Below are positions 26,551 to 36,009 of a DNA stretch of 64,000 nt, one piece after another. This DNA comes from an uncultured Lachnospiraceae bacterium (GTDB lineage Bacteria > Bacillota > Clostridia > Lachnospirales > Lachnospiraceae), in NCBI GenBank assembly GCA_947245585.1, contig CAMXPV010000005.1, forward strand, positions 45,925 to 109,924. Direction: 5' to 3'. Numbering within the stretch: the stretch's first letter is position 1; each line of letters starts with the position of its first letter. The translations under genes and the position numbers were made by a program. Under the pieces are notes generated by a model, which was not told the DNA's origin, made no database searches, and saw only the letters and a list, made by a program, of their open reading frames with translations.

Positions 26551-28146
26551 ATGAAAAAAGTGTATGTGATCGGCGCAGGACCGGCAGGACTCACCGCCGC
26601 TTACGAACTGTTACGGCAGAGCAAAGAATACGAAGTCGTTGTCCTGGAGGAATCCGGCGCCATGGGCGGGATCTCCAAGACCGTCAACTATAAAGGAAAC
26701 CGCATGGACATGGGCGGGCACCGCTTTTTCTCCAAAGTGCCTGAGGTGAACGAATGGTGGGAGCACATGCTGCCCACACAGGGTTCCCCCACCTATGACG
26801 ATATTGTCCTGCACAGGGAAATGACCCTCTCCCCCGGCGGCCCGGACCCGGAGAAGGAAGACCTCGTGATGCTCCGCAGACACCGCGTGTCCCGCATCTA
26901 TTTTAACCGGAAATTTTTCGATTATCCGATTTCCCTGAAACCGGAAACCTTTATCAACATGGGATTTCTCGCCACCATGCAGGCGGGTTTCAGCTATCTC
27001 GCCGCCATGATCCACAAGCGGCCTGAAAATTCCCTGGAAGATTTTTATGTAAACCGATTTGGCAAAAAACTGTACTCCATGTTTTTTGAAAATTACACGG
27101 AAAATCTCTGGGGAAGGCATCCCTCCGAAATTGCTCCCGACTGGGGCGCGCAGCGGGTAAAAGGCCTGTCCATCGCCGCCATTTTAAAAGATATTTTTTC
27201 AAAAATGCTGCCCGGCAGGAAAAACCGCGAGGTGGAAACCTCCCTGATCGAGGAATTCAGTTATCCCAAGCTTGGCCCCGGCCAGCTCTGGGAAGTGACT
27301 GCGGACAGAATCAAAGAGCTTGGCGGACAGATTCTCTGCCACAGCAGGGCCGTGGCGCTTCACAAAGACGAAAACAATCACATTACCGCCATCACCTACG
27401 AAACGCCGGAAGGCGAAGTAACCGCCCAGGGCGATATCTTCATCTCCTCCATGCCCGTGAAGGATCTGGTGGCGGGCTTAAACGATGTGCCAAAGGAGAT
27501 GGCGGCCATCGCCGCAGGCCTCCCCTACCGGGACTATATGACCGTGGGACTCCTGCTGCCAAAGCTGAACCTAAAAAACAAAACCAATCTCAAGACCATC
27601 GGCAACATCGTACCGGACTGTTGGATCTATGTCCATGACAGAAACGTCCGTCTGGGACGTTTCCAGATCTACAACAACTGGTCCCCCTACATGGTGAAGG
27701 ATTTGGAGCACACAATCTGGATCGGTCTGGAATATTTTGTTTTCGAGGGGGACAAATATTGGACGATGACGGATGAAGATTTCACACGCTTTGCGGTGGA
27801 CGAGATCGTCAGCATGGGGCTCATTGACAAGCCCTCCGACGTGATGGATTCCCATGTGGAGCGGGTGAAAAAAGCTTACCCCGCCTACTTTGACACCTAC
27901 AAGGATATGGACAGGCTGACCGAGTACCTCAAGTCCATCGACAATCTCTACTGCGTGGGCAGAAACGGCCAGCACCGCTACAACAACATTGACCACTCCA
28001 TGATGACCTCCTTCGAGACCGTAAAGAACATTTTAGGCGGCATTTCCTCCAAGGACAACATCTGGAATGTGAACACGGAAAAGGGCTATCACGAGGAAGT
28101 GCAGAAGGAGAACGCGGCCCAGGCAGATCAGATCGAAGTGGACTGA
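26551..28146 (+). CDS. NAD(P)/FAD-dependent oxidoreductase (amine-oxidase/UDP-galactopyranose-mutase-like fold)
   Basis: [60 protein letters not shown], dinucleotide-binding motif; start at 26551. Confidence 0.85.
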   Translation: MKKVYVIGAGPAGLTAAYELLRQSKEYEVVVLEESGAMGGISKTVNYKGNRMDMGGHRFFSKVPEVNEWWEHMLPTQGSPTYDDIVLHREMTLSPGGPDPEKEDLVMLRRHRVSRIYFNRKFFDYPISLKPETFINMGFLATMQAGFSYLAAMIHKRPENSLEDFYVNRFGKKLYSMFFENYTENLWGRHPSEIAPDWGAQRVKGLSIAAILKDIFSKMLPGRKNREVETSLIEEFSYPKLGPGQLWEVTADRIKELGGQILCHSRAVALHKDENNHITAITYETPEGEVTAQGDIFISSMPVKDLVAGLNDVPKEMAAIAAGLPYRDYMTVGLLLPKLNLKNKTNLKTIGNIVPDCWIYVHDRNVRLGRFQIYNNWSPYMVKDLEHTIWIGLEYFVFEGDKYWTMTDEDFTRFAVDEIVSMGLIDKPSDVMDSHVERVKKAYPAYFDTYKDMDRLTEYLKSIDNLYCVGRNGQHRYNNIDHSMMTSFETVKNILGGISSKDNIWNVNTEKGYHEEVQKENAAQADQIEVD

Positions 28147-28174
28147 TATCAGTCGCTGCCAATCATCTGCCTGC

Positions 28175-29305
28175 CTACCTGAAATGGCTTCTCAGACGCT
28201 GCAGCAACAGACTGAAAACCACAAGCACAGCCGTGTACGCGGCCATGAGATACAAATAACTCACGTTATGAATAGATTGCAGATAGTACCAGGGCGGAAG
28301 CAGCATCTTTACCGCCCTGAAATACTGTAAATTCACAAATACAGGACAGAGCGCCAACATCACCACCCCCAAGGGCAAAAGCGCCATTCCCAACCTCTGC
28401 GGCCTGCGGCACAACAGTACGAGCAGATTGACAAAGGCTGTCACACAGAGGACGAAAAACACACAGCTTACCAGCTCTCTCTTCCAGTCCGTAAACACGC
28501 CCGACAGTTTCAGCGCCAACAGCAGCGCCACGGAAGCGTCCGTAAGAAAAACGACGCACGCCATATAGGACTGATACAGCCGATTTGTGACAGGCAGCCG
28601 GTCATACACGCCCCGCTCCTCGTCCCGCATAAACCACAGAGCCGAGGCCAGACCGCAGAACGTAAGCCAGATGGCAAGAATGCCCCGCAAAGGCGCCTGC
28701 ACATAGCTGTAATCCTCCGCCTCGCCGGGCACTTGGTCAGGATAGACCATCTGAAAGAGGCTCCCCTCAACCGCCACCTGTTCATAGGCGGCGCGAAGCG
28801 CCTCCTCCGTGATTTCTTCCATCCCAAGCTCTTCTCTGACATATCCCTCATAAACCGCATAGGAAAAAGCAGGATAGATGGCCGCCGTCAAAATCTCCCT
28901 GCCCAGAACAAGCGGCACACTGTCATTTCGCTCCAGAATCGTCACCACAGGCCGCACCCGCCGCTTACCTGCAAGTTCACGAAGACGTTCCTCCATGTCC
29001 TGCGCAAAAATCCATGCGGCATCCGCCTCGCCGCTCTCCACACAGGCTCTTGCCTCCTCTTCATCCTCACAGGGCAGATAGCGCAGCACGCTGTCGTCGT
29101 CAAAAATCCTGCCGGCAATCTCTTTCGCCGCCGCATCCTCCTCTGGCAGATAAACCGCGATGGCGGCAATTCCGGCAGGTTCCCCGGAAAGCCGTCCCAC
29201 ACCGGCCGCAAGAAGGGGCGCAAGACACATCATAAAGAAAAAACTTTTTTGTTTTAACAGCCTCTTTTGCATTAACCAGAATTTTACAAAGACATTGCCT
29301 GTCAT
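28175..29305 (-). CDS. ABC-2 type transporter permease
   Basis: N-terminal TM, large extracytoplasmic domain, C-terminal TM cluster; next to a second permease and an ATPase. Confidence 0.75.
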   Translation of the reverse strand: MTGNVFVKFWLMQKRLLKQKSFFFMMCLAPLLAAGVGRLSGEPAGIAAIAVYLPEEDAAAKEIAGRIFDDDSVLRYLPCEDEEEARACVESGEADAAWIFAQDMEERLRELAGKRRVRPVVTILERNDSVPLVLGREILTAAIYPAFSYAVYEGYVREELGMEEITEEALRAAYEQVAVEGSLFQMVYPDQVPGEAEDYSYVQAPLRGILAIWLTFCGLASALWFMRDEERGVYDRLPVTNRLYQSYMACVVFLTDASVALLLALKLSGVFTDWKRELVSCVFFVLCVTAFVNLLVLLCRRPQRLGMALLPLGVVMLALCPVFVNLQYFRAVKMLLPPWYYLQSIHNVSYLYLMAAYTAVLVVFSLLLQRLRSHFR

Positions 29306-29307
29306 AG

Positions 29308-30549
29308 CTACTCTCTCCCGATCCTTTTCTTCCTGGCCAGCACCGCCAGGGCAAAAAACAATGTAAAATAGGCAAATACAGCCACTAAAGAGGCTGCACG
29401 GGCATGGCCGGAAAGGCCTTCCTCCACATACCGCGCCGCCGCCCCTGCAGGCAGAATACCGCCGACTGTCTGCATCCGCTCCGGAAAGAAGGCGGCCGGA
29501 TAAAAATAACCCGCCAGATATCCCATCCCGATTCCGCAGAGAAATTGCAGCAAAATGCCATTCACAATCCCCTCCGCCGCCTCAAAGAGAAAAAATTGCA
29601 AAGCGGCAAACATAAAGATGACAGGCAAAAGCGTCCGCAGAAATCCCCAAAACGGGTACGCGCCCATGCCCTCCCACTCCGGAATGCCGAACATCCCCCG
29701 CTCCAACAGGAGAGCGACAGGCAGGCTAAGGGAAATAAGGCCCATGCACACAAGACAAAGATAGGCCAGATACTCTCCCGCGATCTGGCAGGACGCGCCC
29801 ACGCCCCTGGCCTTTAAAAATTGTGTAAGCGCCGTGCTGCGGCGGACAAAGAACGCACAATTCAAAAGCCCTGAAAGCAGCAAAAACAAAAGAAACGCAC
29901 TGCAAAAATAATAAAGCTCCATGGACAGCCCGTCCGCATACCCAAGGATCTCCACCTCGCCAAAACCGCTCCGGGAAAGAACAAGATTGATCAGGGAAAG
30001 GTTCAATCTGTCCGTCGCCCTGCCCAGTTCCTCTCCTCTTCCCCGGTCCAAAAGCACACGCTGCATCGCAAAGATCGCGCTCTGGGAGCTGGTCACCAGT
30101 GTGGAAGCAATCTCCGTAATCTCCCCCATCACCATCGTTCCAAGCCCCCGCTGCCCTTCCGCCGCCGTGTACGTGATCAGGCTGTCGTTCTCCCCGCTCA
30201 CGACGGCCTCCATCAGGTCATCGGGAACCCGCATCACCGCATAGAGTTCCCCTCTTGCCAGGGCATCTTCCGCTTCCTCCTCAGGCATCCCCACAAGCTC
30301 GATCATAAAACGGGAATCGTCCATCTCCTGCAGGGCCGCGATCCCAAATCCGAGGTAGGAATCCGACAAATCGCCCACCATGCCGATCCGGTATTTCGTC
30401 CCGCCCGCTTCGGCAGCCCCCTGCGCCACAAGCAGATAGACCAAAACGCCCGCGCAGACGCAGATCAGAAAATCCGCCAAAAACTGCGCGGGCGCCAGCT
30501 TCAGCGCGCGTTTCAGTTGTGCAAAAAAATATCCTGACACATTTGTCAT
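29308..30549 (-). CDS. ABC-2 type transporter permease
   Basis: Same architecture as the neighbouring permease. Confidence 0.75.
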   Translation of the reverse strand: MTNVSGYFFAQLKRALKLAPAQFLADFLICVCAGVLVYLLVAQGAAEAGGTKYRIGMVGDLSDSYLGFGIAALQEMDDSRFMIELVGMPEEEAEDALARGELYAVMRVPDDLMEAVVSGENDSLITYTAAEGQRGLGTMVMGEITEIASTLVTSSQSAIFAMQRVLLDRGRGEELGRATDRLNLSLINLVLSRSGFGEVEILGYADGLSMELYYFCSAFLLFLLLSGLLNCAFFVRRSTALTQFLKARGVGASCQIAGEYLAYLCLVCMGLISLSLPVALLLERGMFGIPEWEGMGAYPFWGFLRTLLPVIFMFAALQFFLFEAAEGIVNGILLQFLCGIGMGYLAGYFYPAAFFPERMQTVGGILPAGAAARYVEEGLSGHARAASLVAVFAYFTLFFALAVLARKKRIGRE

Positions 30550-30590
30550 TTAATCCTCCTGCGTAAGCATGAAAAGATTTTCCGACCGCC

Positions 30591-31283
30591 TCACATCAAT
30601 GCTTCCGCCAATTTATGAAAATCCCCGTCATAGGAATACGCCTGCAAAATGCCGTCCTTCAAAATATAACAATCGTCACACAATTCCAGATCCTGCGCGT
30701 CATGGGTCGCCATCACAACAATGCCGCCCTCCCTCTTGTAGGCCTCCAGATAACGGCGGATATTCTCTTTACAGACAGGATCAAGGGCCGCCGAAGGCTC
30801 GTCCAGCAGCAATATCTTCGGATTGGAAACCACCGAGCAGCCGATGGAGAGTCTCTTTTTCATTCCACCGGACATATGACGCACAGGCACCTTTAAAAAC
30901 CCGTCAACGCCCAACAGCCGAAGCGCGCCATCGGAAAGGGACTTTTTGACCGCTCTCTTATCACAACACATGCAAAGATTATCCCAGGCGGTCAGCTCCT
31001 CCATCAAAGGTTCTCCCTGGGGCACATAGCCAATCACCCTGGGGATCATCCCCGGACATCTCAAGAGGTCAACGTCTTCACACAGGAAATCGCCGCCGTC
31101 TGCCTTTCGCACCCCTGCCAGAATGGAGAGCAGGGTCGATTTACCGCTGCCGTTGCTGCCAACAATCCCCACACATTTTCCGGGGTTTGCCGCAAACGTC
31201 GCATCTATCAAAACGGGCTTTCCCTTATATGCTTTTTTGATTCCTTTTACTCCTACTCCCACAGATATCCTCATCTCCCGCAT
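30591..31283 (-). CDS. ABC transporter ATP-binding protein
   Basis: GIVGSNGSGKSTLLSILAGV; HMSGGMKKRLSIGCSVVSNPKILLLDEPSAALDP. Confidence 0.93.
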   Translation of the reverse strand: MREMRISVGVGVKGIKKAYKGKPVLIDATFAANPGKCVGIVGSNGSGKSTLLSILAGVRKADGGDFLCEDVDLLRCPGMIPRVIGYVPQGEPLMEELTAWDNLCMCCDKRAVKKSLSDGALRLLGVDGFLKVPVRHMSGGMKKRLSIGCSVVSNPKILLLDEPSAALDPVCKENIRRYLEAYKREGGIVVMATHDAQDLELCDDCYILKDGILQAYSYDGDFHKLAEALM

Positions 31284-31302
31284 CCGCCCAAAGGACAGAC
31301 AC

Positions 31303-32286
31303 CTATTCGGTCATAGCTTTCTTCACCGCATCCGCGATACAATCCATTCCCGCCACCGTAGGGTGAATGCCGTCGCTTGTCATCTCCGGCAGATTCTTGA
31401 TCTTTATGCCGCAGTGATACAAATCGATCACGGAAAGCCCTTTTGTCTCTGCAATTTTTTGAATCCTTCTCCCATAATCCGCCGCCGAAAGTCCAATCCC
31501 GTTGACAAACTCCACATAGGGTATCTCCGTCCCCCAATCTCCGATATGGGGCAGGGTACAGCAGTAAATCTCCGCCGCCGGATACTTTTCCTGCAATTTG
31601 TCGAGCATCAGCGTGTAAGCGTCGGTGAAAGTCGCCACTTCCCCTTCCTCCACCGGACTTTTTCCGTCATTGTCCCCTAGCGGAACCGCCTCAATCATAT
31701 CATTCGTCCCCAGATAGACGATAATCCGGTCAGGGCAGGCCCCGTCCGCTCCGGCAATGTCGCCGGTGCGCAGTTCGTTGCAGGCGCACTGGGGGTCATC
31801 CGTACCGGTGGAATCTCCCGCCACGGTCGCACCCGAACTGGAGCTGTTTGCAAGAAGCGTCATTTCCAGATCATCCGCCACCTGCTGCCACCATACATCC
31901 GACACCTCTTCCACCTCACCGCACTGGGGATAAAAGATATGGTATCCCAAAGGATTATAACCCTCATAGGTAGAAATGCTGTCCCCCATCACAGAAAAAG
32001 TAGTGCCTTGCAGCGATATCGGTTCGGGTTCGGGCTCCGGTTCCGGTTCCGGTTCAGGCTCCGGTTCCGGCTGCGTGCCCTCCGGCCCCGCACCCTGCTC
32101 CTGCTCCTTTGCGGCTTCCCCCTGTTCTTCCGTCTCCGCGCTCTCCGTCATCTCCTGCCGCACCTGCCCTTCGCTCCCTGGCTCCACCTGCCGTTCAGCT
32201 CCGTTATCCCCACACCCCGACAGTGTCAGGGCTGCTGCCGCCAAAAAAACGGCCGCCGTCAAAATCTCTTTTCTCATCATCTCCAT
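31303..32286 (-). CDS. SGNH/GDSL hydrolase lipoprotein with Pro-Glu repeat linker
   Basis: Lipobox LTLSGCG; TFSVMGDSISTYEGYNP (block I); YLGTNDM (block III-like); DGIHPTVAGMDCIADAV (block V). Confidence 0.88.
   Translation of the reverse strand: MEMMRKEILTAAVFLAAAALTLSGCGDNGAERQVEPGSEGQVRQEMTESAETEEQGEAAKEQEQGAGPEGTQPEPEPEPEPEPEPEPEPISLQGTTFSVMGDSISTYEGYNPLGYHIFYPQCGEVEEVSDVWWQQVADDLEMTLLANSSSSGATVAGDSTGTDDPQCACNELRTGDIAGADGACPDRIIVYLGTNDMIEAVPLGDNDGKSPVEEGEVATFTDAYTLMLDKLQEKYPAAEIYCCTLPHIGDWGTEIPYVEFVNGIGLSAADYGRRIQKIAETKGLSVIDLYHCGIKIKNLPEMTSDGIHPTVAGMDCIADAVKKAMTE
32021..32070 (-). repeat. Short tandem repeat encoding (EP)n
   Basis: ggttcgggttcgggctccggttccggttccggttcaggctccggttccgg; QPEPEPEPEPEPEPEPEPEPI. 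Confidence 0.85.
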
Positions 32287-32288
32287 CC

Positions 32289-33269
32289 TCAGTTTTTCTT
32301 AAACATAGACTGTCTCGCACCGTGCATCTGTCTGTGCTTTAACACATCGTCCACCGCGTCCATGCGAAGCCCCGCATCGATAAAGTCGCAGTGCTTGCAG
32401 AAGGGGTAATTCTGTCTGCCCTCCGCTATGGCCTCCCGCAGCTTCCTGTACTGCGGACTGTTCCATCCCTCCCGCAGGGAAGTGTTGTTCAGGTCCGCAA
32501 GATTGGTCACCTCAAAGTTATCGCAGCAGCAGATCCCCAACTTCCCGAAAGGGGTAATCCACAAATCGGTAAAGGGCATCAGGCAGGTTTCCCTGATGAT
32601 CTTCTCCTTAGACTGTTTGTTGGGCGCGCTGCCCGCCCGGTTGGTCAGCACCTCTTTTAGATACCGGATCTGTATCAGAATATCCACATCCGGAAATTCC
32701 TCCGGGTGGGCCTTCACATACTCGTAGATTTCCTGCACATTGTCGTGCATCTTCATCTCCAGACCGTAGTTATTGATGATGAGCTGATTCACATAGGGCA
32801 CAATCTGTTTGACCCGCTCCACCGTAAGCAGAAGGCCGTTTGTGGACATGAAGATAAACGTGTCCGGCAGTTTCTCCCTTGCATACTTATGAAACTCCAC
32901 AATTCGCGGGTCAAGCCAGGGCTCATTGTTTCCGTATAAGGTGAGATGCCCCTTGTAATTCCAGTCCGCCAACTGGTCTATGATGGAATAGTAGAGCGCA
33001 TCGTCCATCTTCTTGTAGGGCCGCTTTTCCGCGTTGATGTTGGCCGTACAGAACTCACAGGTGCTGTTGCACCGGTTCACCGTCTCCAGATTTACCACTA
33101 GCGGATGGGGGGCCTCCTTGTGGCTTAAGAAATACTCAATATAATTTTTCTGGGATTTCCTGCGGCTGATAAACTGTAATTTCAAATAGCTCTCACTTGA
33201 AATTCTGGGCAGATATTTTTTCGCGTTCCACCCGATCACGCCCCCGAAATTGTGTACTCTGATTGGCAT
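32289..33269 (-). CDS. Radical SAM protein with SPASM-like C-terminus
   Basis: LETVNRCNSTCEFCTANI (CxxxCxxC); GICCCDNFEVTNL...YPFCKHCDF C-terminal Cys cluster. Confidence 0.88.
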   Translation of the reverse strand: MPIRVHNFGGVIGWNAKKYLPRISSESYLKLQFISRRKSQKNYIEYFLSHKEAPHPLVVNLETVNRCNSTCEFCTANINAEKRPYKKMDDALYYSIIDQLADWNYKGHLTLYGNNEPWLDPRIVEFHKYAREKLPDTFIFMSTNGLLLTVERVKQIVPYVNQLIINNYGLEMKMHDNVQEIYEYVKAHPEEFPDVDILIQIRYLKEVLTNRAGSAPNKQSKEKIIRETCLMPFTDLWITPFGKLGICCCDNFEVTNLADLNNTSLREGWNSPQYRKLREAIAEGRQNYPFCKHCDFIDAGLRMDAVDDVLKHRQMHGARQSMFKKN

Positions 33270-33281
33270 AGTTAAGTCTCC

Positions 33282-35042
33282 TTATCCTTTTACTGTATAG
33301 ACATAGATTGTCATACTCCCGTCCGCGGCCGTATATTCTCCCAAAAGCTCCAAATCCACCGCCGCGGCGTTGGCAAGCTCTATTCTGGAAAAAAGATATT
33401 TTCCGCCAAGGGCCAGAAACGCCCCCGAATCCATGTATAGGTTATCGTCCGTGGCATACACGGTCTTTGTCGCGCTCACAATGCTTAAGTCCGTCCCCGA
33501 GTAGAGATAGGCCCTTGCGCCCCAGTCGTCATAATAGATTCTGGTGGCCTCCACCCGCGCAAGCGCCGGGGCGATCACCTTCCGGAAATCCTCTTTGTAC
33601 TGTTGGGAATAAAACCCCAGATAGCCGTCCAGCGTAGCGATCCCGTTATACTCAAGCACCGCCGGATGAAAGCCGTAGGCCGCTGCCCACTCGCCCTGAT
33701 AGCCGATGTCCGCTTTGATCTCGTCGAACAGCTCCACAGCGTAAAACTGTTCGTAGGTGAACTCGTCCACTTCCTGTCCGTGGAAATGCTCATAGGCCCT
33801 GTTATAACAGGTGTGGTATAAATCGTTGTAACGGGTCGGTGTCAGAATCACCGAAAGAGCCGCCAGACACACAAGGCCGTTGGCCAACCACATCTGCCAG
33901 ACCCCCGCCTCATACAGGCGAAGCAGCGCCAAAAACAATGCCGCGTACCAGAGAAACGGGTTAAAAAAGATCGTCCGGTTAAACTGCCATCCCTGTAACG
34001 GCGGAAGCAGGGTCTCCACCAACGTCCGCAGCGGTTCAAAATCATACAGCCCGTACACCACACAGTTAAACAGGATAAAAACCATCACCAGGTTGAAGGG
34101 GTCCTGAAAAATCTGTCTCCATTGTCTTTTTCTTATATAAAAAATATTATTAACCACAAAATAAACTGCACAGACAGGCAGGGCCACTTTCCCGTGGATA
34201 TCCTCCGCATGAAAGATCCCCTCCCGAAATACCTGCCCGATCTCCTTCCCGATCTCCGGCAAAGAGAGACTGGCATTCACGATGGAGGAGCGGATCGTCA
34301 CCTCGTCGCCAAAGAGCATCTGCCCAAACAGCCGGTACTCACAGGCCACATATCCCGCCGCGAGCACAAACACAGCCGCAAGCAGGCGCAAAACCGGCTT
34401 CCACTTTTTCCGGCAGGCCAGCCACAGTACCGCCAACACCAGATACCCCAGAATAAAAAGCCCGTGGTAGGAAAAATAAGACACCAACGGGTAGGCGAAC
34501 AGCGCCGCATACCAAAGATACCATCTTTTTTCCTTCCCCCTGTAAACCTTGACGAGCAGCCAGACGCACAGCGGAATGGAGGCAAAGGCAAAACCGAACG
34601 CCGGAAAAAACCAGACGATCCCGTAGACAAACCCGGTCATATACACGATGGGCCGGCAGGCCATATACCGCTTTCCAAGCAGTTCTTTCGCGAGCAGGCG
34701 AAAGGAAACCATGCCGAGCAGAATCTTCAAAAGAAGCCCTAGCACATAGGCCGTGTACGTGGGAAAGATCATATACAGCAGGCTGTAAAGGGAAAACTCC
34801 GAGGGCAGATTGTCGCGGCTTACGCCGCCAAGAAAGGGCACGTCCACCCCGTGTTTCCAAAAGGAATCCGTATTCTTAAGCATCTGAAACTGCGCCAGAA
34901 ACAGATCCATGTTGTCGTGAACGCCGATATAGCTGCGCTCCCCGCAGCCGAAAAACACCCCTGCCATAAGAAGCAGGAATCCGCCAATCGGAAATGCGAA
35001 CCAGTATTTTGTTATCCATAAAAACCATTTCTTCTGCGTCAT
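33282..35042 (-). CDS. Polytopic membrane protein (DUF6044-like, GT-C-like topology)
   Basis: Many TM segments; YIGVHDNMDLFLAQFQMLKNTDSFW. Confidence 0.65.
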   Translation of the reverse strand: MTQKKWFLWITKYWFAFPIGGFLLLMAGVFFGCGERSYIGVHDNMDLFLAQFQMLKNTDSFWKHGVDVPFLGGVSRDNLPSEFSLYSLLYMIFPTYTAYVLGLLLKILLGMVSFRLLAKELLGKRYMACRPIVYMTGFVYGIVWFFPAFGFAFASIPLCVWLLVKVYRGKEKRWYLWYAALFAYPLVSYFSYHGLFILGYLVLAVLWLACRKKWKPVLRLLAAVFVLAAGYVACEYRLFGQMLFGDEVTIRSSIVNASLSLPEIGKEIGQVFREGIFHAEDIHGKVALPVCAVYFVVNNIFYIRKRQWRQIFQDPFNLVMVFILFNCVVYGLYDFEPLRTLVETLLPPLQGWQFNRTIFFNPFLWYAALFLALLRLYEAGVWQMWLANGLVCLAALSVILTPTRYNDLYHTCYNRAYEHFHGQEVDEFTYEQFYAVELFDEIKADIGYQGEWAAAYGFHPAVLEYNGIATLDGYLGFYSQQYKEDFRKVIAPALARVEATRIYYDDWGARAYLYSGTDLSIVSATKTVYATDDNLYMDSGAFLALGGKYLFSRIELANAAAVDLELLGEYTAADGSMTIYVYTVKG

Positions 35043-35506
35043 TGTTCCTCTGTCCTGATGCCCCTCTTTCGGAATACAAACAACTTCTGCCCGAAAAAGT
35101 TCATTACGATAAAGAGACCCATACCGAAAAGCATGGCGATATTATCCATCAGTTTCGCGCTCACCCTGCCGCCGGAACCTAACCCCAACAGACTTAAGAG
35201 CCGCCCGGTCAAAGGCTGGGCTACGGCAAAGGACACCAGATAGCACACGATAATATTCAGGGCAAACCGCCACGGCAGCCACCTGTCCCGCTCCTCCACC
35301 TTGAACGTCAGCTTGGCGTTGGCATGGTAAGAAAACACGCTTCCAATAAAGTAGGATATTCCGCTGGAAGTCCAGTAACCCATGTGGATCAGGTTGTAGA
35401 GCACCGCCATGATGGCCCATCCCATCAGTGTATTGATCACGCCAACCATGCCGAAATGAATGACCTCCATAATAAAATCCTTATATTTTACATACAATGC
35501 CTTCAT
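35039..35506 (-). CDS. GtrA-family membrane protein
   Basis: IHFGMVGVINTLMGWAIMAVLYNLIHMGYWTSSGISYFIGSVFSYHANAKLTF, canonical GtrA. Confidence 0.9.
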   Translation of the reverse strand: MKALYVKYKDFIMEVIHFGMVGVINTLMGWAIMAVLYNLIHMGYWTSSGISYFIGSVFSYHANAKLTFKVEERDRWLPWRFALNIIVCYLVSFAVAQPLTGRLLSLLGLGSGGRVSAKLMDNIAMLFGMGLFIVMNFFGQKLFVFRKRGIRTEEQ

Positions 35507-35563
35507 AATTTCTTAATGCCTTTCCGCCGCAAATGTGCTATAGTAAACACCAAAGGAGCGCCT

Positions 35564-35962
35564 ATGTCAAATTTAAAAATACACCATATCGGCTATTTAG
35601 TCAAAAAAATAGATCGGGCCAGGCAGACTTTCGAGACGCTTGGCTACCGCACGGAGCAGGACACCGTCTACGACGATACCCGCAAGGTGGATATCTGCTT
35701 TCTCGTAAAGGACGGTTACCGCGTAGAGCTGGTCTCCCCCGTCTCCCCGGACTCCGTGGTGGCGGGCCTGATCAAAAAATATAAAAACGCCCCCTACCAC
35801 ATCTGCTACGAGACCGACGACTTTGAGACCGCCCTCGCCGAGCTGACCGCAGGCGGCTTTCTCGCCATCGACACGCCCACGCCCGCGCCCGCGCTTGGTA
35901 ACCGCAGGGTCGTCTTCCTCACAAGCGCCGCATCCGGCATGATCGAGCTGATCGACGGCTGA
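35564..35962 (+). CDS. VOC-family protein (glyoxalase/methylmalonyl-CoA epimerase-like fold)
   Basis: IHHIGYLVKKIDRARQTFETLGYRTEQDTVYDDTRKVDICFLVKDGYRVELVSPV; start at 35564. Confidence 0.82.
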   Translation: MSNLKIHHIGYLVKKIDRARQTFETLGYRTEQDTVYDDTRKVDICFLVKDGYRVELVSPVSPDSVVAGLIKKYKNAPYHICYETDDFETALAELTAGGFLAIDTPTPAPALGNRRVVFLTSAASGMIELIDG

Positions 35963-36009
35963 AGCTGCGCCCGGACAGACAGATCACGCCCTGTCGGCGC
36001 GCGTCCGCT

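Noticed and set aside
28141-28154. GACTGATATCAGTC perfect palindrome at the flavoprotein stop codon
   Set aside because: No loop or T-tract and partly coding; could be chance, so not called as a terminator or operator.
32289-33269. RiPP maturase interpretation of the radical SAM gene
   Set aside because: No precursor-like small ORF or RRE/PqqD-like domain is visible; sugar or lipid modification is at least equally likely, so it was not called.
35539-35544. TATAGT extended -10 upstream of the VOC gene
   Set aside because: Extended -10 (TGcTATAGT) is present but no acceptable -35; not strong enough to list as a promoter.
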